Of a DNA stretch of 64,000 nt, positions 18,969 through 27,233 are shown in pieces. The position numbers were made by a program, and so were the translations under genes. The notes below the pieces were generated by a model. It was not told the DNA's origin and ran no database searches. It was given only the letters and a program-made list of their open reading frames with translations. This stretch comes from a bacterium (GTDB lineage: Bacteria; Myxococcota_A; Bradymonadia; UBA7976; UBA1532): contig JAUHYW010000035.1 of assembly GCA_030426085.1 (NCBI GenBank), forward strand, positions 1 to 64,000, written 5' to 3'. Positions within the stretch are counted from its first letter, which is position 1, and every line of letters starts with the position of its first letter.

Positions 18969-19400
18969 TCAGCGGCCGCGGGCTTCGAGCGCGTCCCGCA
19001 GGCGGGCCTCTCGGGCGCGCTCCTCGGGGGTGAACTCTTCGCCGAAGTCTTCGGCTTCGAAGATGGGTCGGATCTCGAACTCGGCCTCTTCCCCGGGCAT
19101 CGGGTCGGGGCAGCGGCGGGCCCACTCCAGGGCCTCGTCCATCGAGGCCACCTGCCAGATCCAGAAGCCGGCGATCAGCTCCTTGGTCTCGGCGAACGGC
19201 CCGTCGATGACCAGCGCCCGGCCCTCGCTGAAGCGCACCCGCTTGCCCCGTCGGCTGGGGTGGAGCCCCTCGCCGCCGATGAGCACCCCGGCCTTCATCA
19301 GCGCCTCGTTGTACTGCCCCATGGCCGCGAGCAGCGCGGCGTCGGGCATCGCGCCGGCCTCGGACTCGGGGGTGGCCTTGATCATCACCATGACGCGCAT
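18969..19400 (-). CDS. YCII-related domain protein
   Basis: This 143-residue protein has the YciI/YCII-like dimeric alpha-beta barrel: MRVMVMIKATPESEAG at the N-terminus, LMKAGVLIGGEGLHPS in the middle, then DGPFAETKELIAGFWIWQV, the most recognisable block of the family (PFAETKE), and WARRCPDPMPG. Such proteins often lie next to ECF sigma genes, but none is adjacent here. A good AGGAGA lies about 7 bases before ATG; 22 upstream in-frame codons were dropped. Enzymatic activity is unproven in most of the family. Confidence 0.85.
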   Translation of the reverse strand: MRVMVMIKATPESEAGAMPDAALLAAMGQYNEALMKAGVLIGGEGLHPSRRGKRVRFSEGRALVIDGPFAETKELIAGFWIWQVASMDEALEWARRCPDPMPGEEAEFEIRPIFEAEDFGEEFTPEERAREARLRDALEARGR

Positions 19401-19576
19401 CGTCTCTGTCTCCTGACGGTCGGTGGACGCGGCGGCGACCATCGCCGCTGGCGCCCGGGTTCGCAATGGCGACGGGCGGGGGCGGCCCTGATCGACAGAC
19501 GGCGCGTGTTTTTTTCGGGGGGCGTCGGGTAGGCTCCGATCCGTCCCCCGAGACCGCCGACCGCAGAGGAGCCGCC

Positions 19577-20773
19577 GTGGCCCTGCCCGAAGACCGCCTG
19601 ATCCCCGTCGCGAAGTTCCCCGAGAAGGTGCAGCGGTTCGTCAGCCCCAAGGCGCCGCCCCCGATGAAGTCGATGGTGGCCCGGGGCATGGTGCCGATGA
19701 AGCCGCTGGTGCAGGTGTGCGCCCTGTATCAGATCGCCGCGCGGGACGGGGGCGATCTGGCGAAGGATGCGGCCCGCACGGTCAAGGGGCTGCCCCCGGG
19801 CACGCTGCGCTCCATCGCCGCCGAGCCGCTGCTGCCGGTGGTGCTCGACTGGCTGGCCGATCTGTTCATGGACACCCGCGAGGTGCTCCAGCCGGTCGTG
19901 CTCAACAAGATGGTCGACAGCGACACCCTGATCCGGGTGGCCCGGGAGAGCGGCGATACGCCCATCCTGGAGCTGCTGGCCAACAACCAGGCCCGGCTGC
20001 TCGAGGCGCCGGGGCTGATCGAGGCGCTGTTCCTCAACCGGGCGATGCGGGCCTCGTCGGTGGATCGCATGCTCGACTTCGCCGCCCGCAATCGGGTGGC
20101 GCTGCCCAACATCCCCGAGTACGAGGCGATCGTGGCCGCCATCGCCGGGGAGGTGCCCCAGACCGAGGACGAGGCCCGGGCGGCGGACGCGAAGTTCGCC
20201 GCGGCCCAGGCGGCGCTGGACGGGCTCGGCGGGCGCTCGGAGGAGGAGCTGGCCGAGGTGGCCGACGCCTTCGCCGAGGAGAGCGCGGCGGCCGAGGCCG
20301 AGCAGGCGCCCGAGGCCCGCGAGGCGAAGCGGCCCGAGCCCGAGCCCGAGGAGGAGAAGCGCAGCAGCTCGGCGGCGGGGCGCATCCGCGAGCTGAACGT
20401 GGCCCAGAAGGTGCGGCTGGCGATGATGGGCAACGCCACCGAGCGGGGCATCCTCATCCGCGATACGAACAAGATCGTGGCCCGGGCGGTGATCCGCAGC
20501 CCGGCGGTCAGCGACTCCGAGGCGATGATCTACGCCAAGAACAAGGCGCTGCTCGACGAGGTGATCAGCTACATCGCCACCAACAAGAAGTGGATCCGCC
20601 ACTACCAGATGAAGCTGGCCCTGGTGATGAACCCCAAGACGCCGACCGGCGACGCGATGCGGTTCCTCAACCACCTGCGGGTGAACGATCTGCGGGCGGT
20701 GGCCCGCAGCAAAGGCGTGCCGGGCCCGGTGACGAAGGCGGCCAAGCAGCTCATCAAGACCCGGATGAAGTAG
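19577..20773 (+). CDS. Helical-repeat (HEAT/LRV-like) hypothetical protein
   Basis: This 398-residue soluble protein is almost entirely alpha-helical, with repeated short helices (ILELLANNQARLLEAPGLIE, LNVAQKVRLAMMGNATERG, VARAVIRSPAVSDSEAMIYA). The NKALLDEVISYIATNKKW and ALVMNPKTPTGDAMRFL segments have the two-helix spacing of LRV/HEAT repeats. An acidic, low-complexity linker lies around residues 215-260. The GTG start has AGAGGA 6 bases upstream; the frame is open for another 37 codons. The downstream membrane protein starts at the last base of the TAG, so the two are coupled. It could be a scaffold in the cytoplasm. Confidence 0.7.
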   Translation: MALPEDRLIPVAKFPEKVQRFVSPKAPPPMKSMVARGMVPMKPLVQVCALYQIAARDGGDLAKDAARTVKGLPPGTLRSIAAEPLLPVVLDWLADLFMDTREVLQPVVLNKMVDSDTLIRVARESGDTPILELLANNQARLLEAPGLIEALFLNRAMRASSVDRMLDFAARNRVALPNIPEYEAIVAAIAGEVPQTEDEARAADAKFAAAQAALDGLGGRSEEELAEVADAFAEESAAAEAEQAPEAREAKRPEPEPEEEKRSSSAAGRIRELNVAQKVRLAMMGNATERGILIRDTNKIVARAVIRSPAVSDSEAMIYAKNKALLDEVISYIATNKKWIRHYQMKLALVMNPKTPTGDAMRFLNHLRVNDLRAVARSKGVPGPVTKAAKQLIKTRMK

Positions 20774-21717
20774 TGGGAGATCCGCTGGAGGCCCCCGGCG
20801 CGGCCGGGGCGCCGACGCACCGGGGGGCGGTCTTCTCGTGGCCGCTGATGGCGCTGATGGTGGGCTACACGGTCGGCTCGACGGTGCTGTGGTATCGGGC
20901 GCGGCACCTCATCCCGCTGGGCCGGGCCGAGTCGGTGGTCGCGCTGTATTGGGTCGGGCTGCTGGTCTTCTTCGGCGGCCTGTGGCTGCTGCGGGGGGTG
21001 GCGCCGTGGCGCCTGCGGCGGGAGACGCTGCTGGTGCCGGTGGTGGCGACGGCCCTGCTCAGCGTCTTCTGGCTCTACGGGCGCGTCGGCGGCTACCGCA
21101 TCTGGATCGGCGACCCGCCGCCCTACGGCGGCCTGCGGGGCCTGCAGCCGTACTTCTTCTTCGTCGGCTCGAGCGTGCTCTTCCGCATGGCGCTGCCCCT
21201 GATCGCGGGGCGGGCGCTGTTCGGGCGGCGGCCGGTGGACTACGGCTACGGCTTCGAGCGGGCCTTCGACCGATGGTGGATCTACGCCGGGCTGGTGGCC
21301 CTGGTCATCCCGGCGGTGATCTGGGCGTCGAGCCAGCCGGCCTTCCTGCGGACCTACCCCTGGTGCCGCCGGGGCATCGCCGACGGGGTGATGCTCGGCG
21401 GGGCGTTCGTGGTGTACGCCGCGGCGGCGTTCGCCTTCTACAGCAGCGGGGAGGCGTTCTGGCGGGGCTTCATCCTGCTGGGCGTGGCCCGCGAGCTGCG
21501 GTGGAACGCGCTGAGCTTCATGGTGATGCCCTACGTGCTGGGGCACCTGGGCAAGCCCATCTCGGAGACGCTGGGCGCGGTGGCCGCGGGGCTGGTGCTG
21601 GGCGCGCTGGCGCTGCACCATCGCTCGTTCTGGCTGGGCGCGCTGAGCCATTGGATCATCGCGATGTCGATGGATCTGTCGGCGATGTGGCGCAAGGGCG
21701 TGACCTGGGTCTGGTGA
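20773..21717 (+). CDS. CPBP-family (CAAX protease-like) membrane protein
   Basis: This 314-residue protein has seven or eight hydrophobic helices. The CPBP/ABI intramembrane protease motifs are partly visible: SGEAFWRGF (ExxxR; the usual first of the EE pair is Gly), MVMPYVLGH, and LSHWIIAMSMD near the C-terminus. Members include CAAX prenyl-protease homologues and bacteriocin-immunity proteins; the loss of the first Glu makes activity uncertain. It starts at GTG overlapping the previous stop by one base (TAGTG). Confidence 0.75.
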   Translation: MGDPLEAPGAAGAPTHRGAVFSWPLMALMVGYTVGSTVLWYRARHLIPLGRAESVVALYWVGLLVFFGGLWLLRGVAPWRLRRETLLVPVVATALLSVFWLYGRVGGYRIWIGDPPPYGGLRGLQPYFFFVGSSVLFRMALPLIAGRALFGRRPVDYGYGFERAFDRWWIYAGLVALVIPAVIWASSQPAFLRTYPWCRRGIADGVMLGGAFVVYAAAAFAFYSSGEAFWRGFILLGVARELRWNALSFMVMPYVLGHLGKPISETLGAVAAGLVLGALALHHRSFWLGALSHWIIAMSMDLSAMWRKGVTWVW

Positions 21718-21734
21718 GCCCGCGGCCTGCGGGT

Positions 21735-21764
21735 TTGCTCCCCCGGGCGCGGTTGGCGTAGCTT
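21735..21764 (+). promoter_or_regulatory. Predicted promoter TTGCTC-N18-TAGCTT
   Basis: TTGCTC (21735-21740) and TAGCTT (21759-21764), 18 bases apart, precede the kinase operon at 21786. Transcription would start near 21771 and leave a short leader containing the Shine-Dalgarno GGAGG at 21780-21784. Confidence 0.45.
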
Positions 21765-21785
21765 CGCCCGGTCCGACACGGAGGC

Positions 21786-24419
21786 GTGGTGGCACTCTCG
21801 GGAGGTGAGTCCGGGCCGGCGACGCGCCGCGCGCTCCTGGTGGGGGTGCAGCGGGGCCTCGACGTGCGCCTGGGCGAGCGGCCGGGCACCTGCGCCGCGG
21901 TGCGCCGCATCGGCGGCCGGCTGAGCGCGGGCGGGTGGCAGGTGGCGCTGCTGCTCGACGACGAGCCGGCCGATCACAACCGGCCGTGGCGGGCCAACCT
22001 GCTCGAGCGCCTGGGCTGGCTGGCCGAGGCGGGCGAGGCGCTGATTCTGCTGTCGGGGCCGGTGCGCCAGGGCTTCTTCTGCTGCCGCGACTCCCGCCTC
22101 GACCGGCTGGAGAGCACCGCCGTCCCGCTGGCCGACATCGCCGCCGAGCTGCCGCCGCAGGCCGGGGTCATCCTGGACGCGCCGGCCGATCGGGAGGTCT
22201 TCGAGCGGGTGGCCTGGGCCCTGGGCGCGGGCCCGGCGGACAGCCCGGAGGCCCTGCGCGGGGTGCGGGGGCCGACGCCCTTCCTCGACGCGGTGCTGCG
22301 GGCGACCTCGGGTGAGGATCGGGACGAGCTGACGGTCGAGAGCCTGGCCGGCTTCGTCGAGCGGGCGGCCGAGGGGCCGTGGCGGCTGGGCGCGAGCACC
22401 TCGGGCGCGCTGCTGACCGACCTCGAGCAGCGGCGGCGCACCTGCCGGGCGTGCGACGCGCCGGTGAGCGACTCGGTGGCCACCTTCTGCCCCGGGTGCG
22501 GGGCGCCGCTGGAGGTCGAGGAGCTGCTCGACGGCGGGCGCTATCGGCTGGTCCGGCGGCTGGGCGCGGGCGGCATGGGGCAGGTCTACCTGGCCGAGGA
22601 CACCCGGCTGAAGGTGCGCCGGGCGCTGAAGCTGCTGGCGCTGCCGCCGGGGCTCAAGGCCGCCGAGCGGGAGAAGCTGCGCCTGCGCATGGTGCAGGAG
22701 GCCCGCGCGGCCCAGGCGCTGTGCGCCGAGACCCACCACGTCGTGCAGGTCTACGACGTCGGCTTCTCGCCCGAGCGGGGGGAGCCGTTCCTGGTCATGG
22801 AGCTGCTCGAGGGGCGCACCCTGACCGAGCGGCTGGCCGAGGGTCCGCTGTCGGACGGCGAGGCGCTGGCCATCGGCCGGCAGATCGCGGCGACCCTGGC
22901 GGTGGCTCACGGGCGGGGCTTCGTGCACCGCGACCTCAAGCCGGACAACATCATGCTGGTCGAGCGCGGCGGGCGGTCGGACTTCGTCAAGCTGCTCGAC
23001 TTCGGGCTGGTCAAGGCCGAGCAGGCCGAGGTGAGCACCGAGACCGGGCGCATGATGGGCACGCTGCAATACATGCCGCCCGAGCAGCTCCGGGGGCTGA
23101 AGGTCGACGCCCGGGCGGATGTGTTCTCGCTGGGCGCGGTGCTCTACGAGTGCTTCTCGGGGCAGCGGGCCAACCCGGGCACGACCCAGCAGGAGATCTT
23201 CGCGGTGCTGCTCGACCGGGGCGTGCGCTCGCTGGTCGAGGTGGCCCCGCTGCTGCCGGCGCCGCTGGTGACGCTGGTCGACCGCTGCCTCGAGCTGATC
23301 CCCGACAAGCGGCCCCCCGACGCTCGGGCGGTGAGCGCGGCGCTGGAGGTGATCGACCCCCGGCCGCTGCACGACGACGCGCCCGTCGCCGGATCGGGCG
23401 CCGCGCCGCCGGCCGGCACGCTGCTGCCCGGCAGAGGGCCGGGCACGGCGCTGCCCCGGGCGCCCGCGGCGTCGGCGGCCAGCGCGCTGGGCACGGCCGA
23501 CACCGGCGCGCCCGTCTCGGGGCCGATCGTGGCGGCGCCGACGCCGACCGCGCTCGGCGGTGAAGAGTCGCGGCTGCCGGCGGGCCCGGTCCGGGCGCCG
23601 GTCTCCAGCGTGCCCCCGGTCTCGGCGCCGGACCGCGGCCCCCGGCGGTGGCTCCTGATCCTGCCGCTGCTGGCCGTCGCGGGCGGGATCGCGGTGTGGC
23701 GCGACGCGCCGCCGCCCCCGCCGCCGGTCGTCGACGCGGCGCTGGACGCGGCGCCCGACATGGCCCCCGACGCCGCGCCCGACGTGACCGTGGACGCCGG
23801 CCCCCAGCCGTTCGAGCGCCCGGCGCATCCGCTGCCTGCTCGGCCGGCCGCCAGCCGGGCCCGGGAGGGCGAGTGGCTGATCTACCGAGCCGATACGCCG
23901 GCCGACGCCTTCGCCGCGCTGGCCCTCGACATGACCCTGGCCGCCGCGCCGCCCCCCGAGCCCGACGTGAAGGCCGGCGAGCGGTGGCAGGCGGCGCCCG
24001 ACGATCTGCGGCGGTGGCTGGCCGACGGGGTGCCCACCGACGGGCTGACGGCGCTCGGCGGCGAGCTGCGGGTCCCGCTCGACCGGCTGGAGCGGCTGCG
24101 GGCGACCCGCCCCGAGGCCACCCCGATCCGGGGGCTGGGGGTGCTGTTGACCCGGGGCGACGACCCGCCGGCGTTCGAAACCGTGAACTGCAGTCGGGGG
24201 CGGGCGGGTGACCGGGTGTTGACGGCGCAGTGGAAGATGCGCGGGTATGGGACGGGCGCGTGCGAGGCGGGGGGCTGCGGCCCGGCGCTGGCACGCGCGG
24301 TGCAGCAGGCTCGGCAGGCGGGCGAGCGGCTGCGGGTGTCGCTGACGCTGGTCCGCCGAACCGAGGACGGGGATGATCCGGCCCATCGTGTGTCTGCTCG
24401 CTGCTACATACGCCCTTGA
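21786..24419 (+). CDS. Pseudo-caspase / Ser-Thr kinase fusion, transmembrane
   Basis: The protein has 877 residues. Residues about 14-215 look like a caspase (peptidase C14) fold: RRALLVGV, then RANLLERLGWLAEAGEALIL before the His loop, and VILDAP where DxC normally stands. Both catalytic positions are lost: SGPV (90-93) replaces SGHG, and LDAP (130-133) replaces DAC. TPFLDAVLRA mimics the caspase small-subunit helix. A zinc ribbon (CRAC...CPGC, 222-240) leads to a Hanks kinase (251-520) with K282, HRD D383 and DFG D404 intact. A TM segment (about 620-638) is followed by an extracytoplasmic domain of about 200 residues, unidentified. GTG at 21786 or 21789. It leads an operon with three overlapping genes. 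The dead caspase domain may bind peptides or partners; this is inference. Confidence 0.87.
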   Translation: MVALSGGESGPATRRALLVGVQRGLDVRLGERPGTCAAVRRIGGRLSAGGWQVALLLDDEPADHNRPWRANLLERLGWLAEAGEALILLSGPVRQGFFCCRDSRLDRLESTAVPLADIAAELPPQAGVILDAPADREVFERVAWALGAGPADSPEALRGVRGPTPFLDAVLRATSGEDRDELTVESLAGFVERAAEGPWRLGASTSGALLTDLEQRRRTCRACDAPVSDSVATFCPGCGAPLEVEELLDGGRYRLVRRLGAGGMGQVYLAEDTRLKVRRALKLLALPPGLKAAEREKLRLRMVQEARAAQALCAETHHVVQVYDVGFSPERGEPFLVMELLEGRTLTERLAEGPLSDGEALAIGRQIAATLAVAHGRGFVHRDLKPDNIMLVERGGRSDFVKLLDFGLVKAEQAEVSTETGRMMGTLQYMPPEQLRGLKVDARADVFSLGAVLYECFSGQRANPGTTQQEIFAVLLDRGVRSLVEVAPLLPAPLVTLVDRCLELIPDKRPPDARAVSAALEVIDPRPLHDDAPVAGSGAAPPAGTLLPGRGPGTALPRAPAASAASALGTADTGAPVSGPIVAAPTPTALGGEESRLPAGPVRAPVSSVPPVSAPDRGPRRWLLILPLLAVAGGIAVWRDAPPPPPPVVDAALDAAPDMAPDAAPDVTVDAGPQPFERPAHPLPARPAASRAREGEWLIYRADTPADAFAALALDMTLAAAPPPEPDVKAGERWQAAPDDLRRWLADGVPTDGLTALGGELRVPLDRLERLRATRPEATPIRGLGVLLTRGDDPPAFETVNCSRGRAGDRVLTAQWKMRGYGTGACEAGGCGPALARAVQQARQAGERLRVSLTLVRRTEDGDDPAHRVSARCYIRP

Positions 24420-25929
24420 CCCCGCCGCGGCCCTCGCCGCGCCCCGCACCCCCTGCGACCGGGCCGAGGCCCCGGCGGTCACCGGGCTCGCCGACCGCCT
24501 CGCCCGCTCGGACGACCCCACCGCCTGGCAGTCGCTGCTGCCGGCCGCCGCCGAAGTGGCCCGCCTCGACTCCCTGAGCGTCGCCGATCGGGCCTGCGCG
24601 GCGTATGTCGCCGGCTCGGCAGCGTTTTTTCTCTCTGCGTCGAGCGAACGCCGCCGCCCGGCCGCTGCCGCCGCGGTGCGCCACTTCGCCCGGGCCGAGG
24701 CCTTGGCCCCCGCCGCGATGAGCGGGCGCCAGCCGAAGAGCCGCCTGCGCACCGCCTGGCAGCGGCTGGGCGAGGTGCCCGGCTGGCTGCGCGGCCGCCG
24801 CCCGGTGGCGCTGGCCGTGCCCGGGGGGCCGCCGGGCACCGTGCGCATCTCGCCGGCCGACCCCGAGACCTGGGCCGCGGTGTGCCCCGGCGAGGCCTGC
24901 GCGGTCGGCATCGAGCTCCCCCGCGGCCCGGACGGCGCCTCGGTCTCGCTGCGGCCGGGCTGGTACCGGGTGGAGCACGTCGGCCCGTGCGGGGCGGCGG
25001 GCGAGGCGGTCGAGGTGTCGGGGGGCGTGCTGCCGGTGCCCGATCCGGCGGTGTGCACCGCGCAGATCGAGGCGGTCGACGGCGAGGCGGCGGTCGAGTC
25101 GATCACCGTGAAGGGGCCCGATGGCGCGGTCGATCCGACGATGGCGCCGGTCGAGGCCGCGCTGACCGTCGAGGCCCCGGGCTACGTGCCGCGGGCGGTG
25201 ACCCCGCCGCCCTCCGGCGGCCCGCTGCGGGTGGCGCTCGAGCGGTGCCCGGTGACGCTGGAGGTCTCGACCCGGCCGACCGACGCCCGGGTCGAGGGCG
25301 CCGGGCCGGGGCCGTGGGGGGCGCGCACGATCCGGGCGACCGCGCCGGGCCACGGCCCGGTGGAGCAGACGGTGGACGTGCCCCCGCCCGAGGGCTGCGC
25401 CGGCCTGCACCGGGTCGCGATCGAGCTGCCCCGCCCGATCAGCGTGGTGGGCGTCGATCACCAGAACCGCCCGGTGAGCATCGCCAAGCTGGTCGTGCAG
25501 GGCGAGCCGGTCGATCCGGTCGGCCTGTATCGGGTCTCGGGGCGCTACGGGCTCCAGGCGATGCACCCCACGCTGGGCGTGGTGACGATGAAGATCGAGG
25601 TGGCCCCCTGCGAGGGGGCCGACTGCGGCCCGGTGCAGGTGACGGTGCCCTTCCCCGAGCCGCCGGACGCCGGCCCCGGGGTCGGGCCCCGGGTGGCCTG
25701 GATCTCGGGCGGGGTGATGCTGGGGCTGGGCGCCCTGGCCGGGGTGGGGGCCCTGGGGGTGCACAGCGACATCCAGAGCTACGAGAGCAAGCGCGCCGCC
25801 GGCGAGCCGCTGGACGATCTCGTCGAGCGCCGAGACCGGCTGGCGCTCGCCGCCGACGTGATGTTCGTCGGGGGGGCGCTGTCGATGGCGACCGGCTGGC
25901 TGTGGTCGGCGCTGGCGGGGGACGACTGA
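24373..25929 (+). CDS. Exported PEGA-like protein with C-terminal membrane segments
   Basis: The product has 518 residues. A signal peptide (MIRPIVCLLAATYALDPAAALA) is followed by a helical segment of about 120 residues, then beta-rich repeats reminiscent of PEGA or carboxypeptidase-regulatory-like domains (LEVSTRPTDARVEGAG, VTLEV/VALERCP). Two hydrophobic helices near the C-terminus (VAWISGGVMLGLGALAGVGALG and LAADVMFVGGALSMATGWLW) suggest membrane anchoring, with an intervening basic/acidic loop. It overlaps the kinase gene by 47 bases and the next gene by TGATG, so it is co-translated. Such proteins commonly pair with myxobacterial kinases; sensing or sequestration is possible. Confidence 0.72.
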   Translation: MIRPIVCLLAATYALDPAAALAAPRTPCDRAEAPAVTGLADRLARSDDPTAWQSLLPAAAEVARLDSLSVADRACAAYVAGSAAFFLSASSERRRPAAAAAVRHFARAEALAPAAMSGRQPKSRLRTAWQRLGEVPGWLRGRRPVALAVPGGPPGTVRISPADPETWAAVCPGEACAVGIELPRGPDGASVSLRPGWYRVEHVGPCGAAGEAVEVSGGVLPVPDPAVCTAQIEAVDGEAAVESITVKGPDGAVDPTMAPVEAALTVEAPGYVPRAVTPPPSGGPLRVALERCPVTLEVSTRPTDARVEGAGPGPWGARTIRATAPGHGPVEQTVDVPPPEGCAGLHRVAIELPRPISVVGVDHQNRPVSIAKLVVQGEPVDPVGLYRVSGRYGLQAMHPTLGVVTMKIEVAPCEGADCGPVQVTVPFPEPPDAGPGVGPRVAWISGGVMLGLGALAGVGALGVHSDIQSYESKRAAGEPLDDLVERRDRLALAADVMFVGGALSMATGWLWSALAGDD

Positions 25930-27233
25930 TGCGCGACCTGCCGCTCGTCGCCGCGCTCGCCGTCTGCCTGGGCGGCTGCTCGCTGATCTTCGGCGACGTC
26001 GACAAGGGCGAGTGCGCCGTCGACGACGACTGCCCGTCCGGCGAGTGGTGCCCCGACGGCCACCGCTGCGTCGTCGGTCAGCGCGAGGAGCCCGAGCCGG
26101 ACGCCTTCGAGCCCGAGCCGGACGCCTTCGAGCCCGAGCCCGACGCCGCCCCCGACGCCGTCCCCGACCAGGGCCCCGACGCCGATCCGACGGTGGTGCC
26201 GTTCGGCTCGGGGGCCGACTGCTTCGATGGCGAGGAGGAGGGCACCTTCGAGCCGGAGCAGCCGTCCACCGGCGACCTGCACGTTCCCCGATCCGCCTGC
26301 ACCCCCTACGCCCGCCTGTGGACCGCCGCCACCCCCGACGCGCTCCAGCTCGCCTGGGACACCTCGGGCGACGGCATCTCGGAGGGCCGGGTCCGCATCG
26401 ACGGGCGCTACGCGATGGGCGAGGGCGTGGTCTACCTGCCCCGCCGCCTCGGCGCCGACGATCGACGGCAGCTCGTGCGGGTCGATCTGGCCGGGGCCAC
26501 CGAGTCGCCGGTGCGGGTGGGCGCCTTCGATCAGTGGGATCCGGCGTATCACGCGGGCCGGGTGGCGTTCGTCGAGACCGTCGGCGCCAGCCCGCCGGGC
26601 GTCGTGGTGGTCGAGGAGCGGGACGACGGCGCCGACCGGGCCCGGGAGTGCGGCGCGCCCGATCGGGCGCAGTGGGGGCCGGTGCTGGGCCCGGGCTTCG
26701 TCGCGTGGTTCGAGCAGCCGGTGGGCAGCCGGCGGACCCGGGTGGTGGTGCTCGAGGGGCCCTCGTGCGAGCCGGACACGCCCCGGCGGGCCCGCACGCT
26801 CGACAGCGCCCTGCCGCCCGACGCCCGGCTGGTGGCCACCGACGACGGCCTGCTGTGGATCGAGCCCCGCCCCGAGCCGCCGGGCAATCACATCCGCCGG
26901 TGGCGCTTCGCCGACCCCCGGGCCGAGCTCGAGAGCCTGTACCTGGAAGGGCGGCGGCTCTCGATCGACCCCGAGCAGGCCCCCCGGGCCGACGCCAACC
27001 CGGTGGAGCTGGCGGCCCACGGGCACCGGCTGGCGGTGGTCAGCTACCTGGCCTCGGGCGGCGTGCGCTACGCCCTGCACCACGTCGACTTCACCGCCCC
27101 GGCCGCCTCGGCCGTCACCCGGGCCCCGACCGACCGCGACGCCCGCGCCCCCTGGCTCTCGCAGACCTACTTGTTGTGGGCCGAGCCGGCCGGGTTCGGC
27201 GATTGGAGAGTGGCCTATGCGCGCCTCGAGTGA
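25929..27233 (+). CDS. Propeller-like Cys-rich lipoprotein
   Basis: The product has 434 residues. The lipobox LGGC follows LAVCLGGC near residue 17. The mature N-terminus has a Cys-rich motif, GECAVDDDCPSGEWCPDGHR, typical of myxobacterial surface lipoproteins, then an acidic EPDAFEPEPDA spacer. The remaining ~340 residues show six or seven repeated four-strand sequences such as RLGADDRRQLVRVDL, GRVAFVETVGASPPGVVVVE and GFVAWFEQPVGSRRTRVVVL, consistent with a TolB-like beta-propeller. TGATG overlap with the previous gene. Third gene of the kinase operon. Confidence 0.75.
   Translation: MRDLPLVAALAVCLGGCSLIFGDVDKGECAVDDDCPSGEWCPDGHRCVVGQREEPEPDAFEPEPDAFEPEPDAAPDAVPDQGPDADPTVVPFGSGADCFDGEEEGTFEPEQPSTGDLHVPRSACTPYARLWTAATPDALQLAWDTSGDGISEGRVRIDGRYAMGEGVVYLPRRLGADDRRQLVRVDLAGATESPVRVGAFDQWDPAYHAGRVAFVETVGASPPGVVVVEERDDGADRARECGAPDRAQWGPVLGPGFVAWFEQPVGSRRTRVVVLEGPSCEPDTPRRARTLDSALPPDARLVATDDGLLWIEPRPEPPGNHIRRWRFADPRAELESLYLEGRRLSIDPEQAPRADANPVELAAHGHRLAVVSYLASGGVRYALHHVDFTAPAASAVTRAPTDRDARAPWLSQTYLLWAEPAGFGDWRVAYARLE

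Noticed and set aside
21531-25106. A 1191-codon minus-strand open frame opposite the pseudo-caspase kinase
   Set aside because: It is the antisense shadow of GC-rich coding sequence. The plus strand has recognisable kinase motifs and codon-position bias; the minus frame is His/Arg/Pro/Gln-rich without domains.
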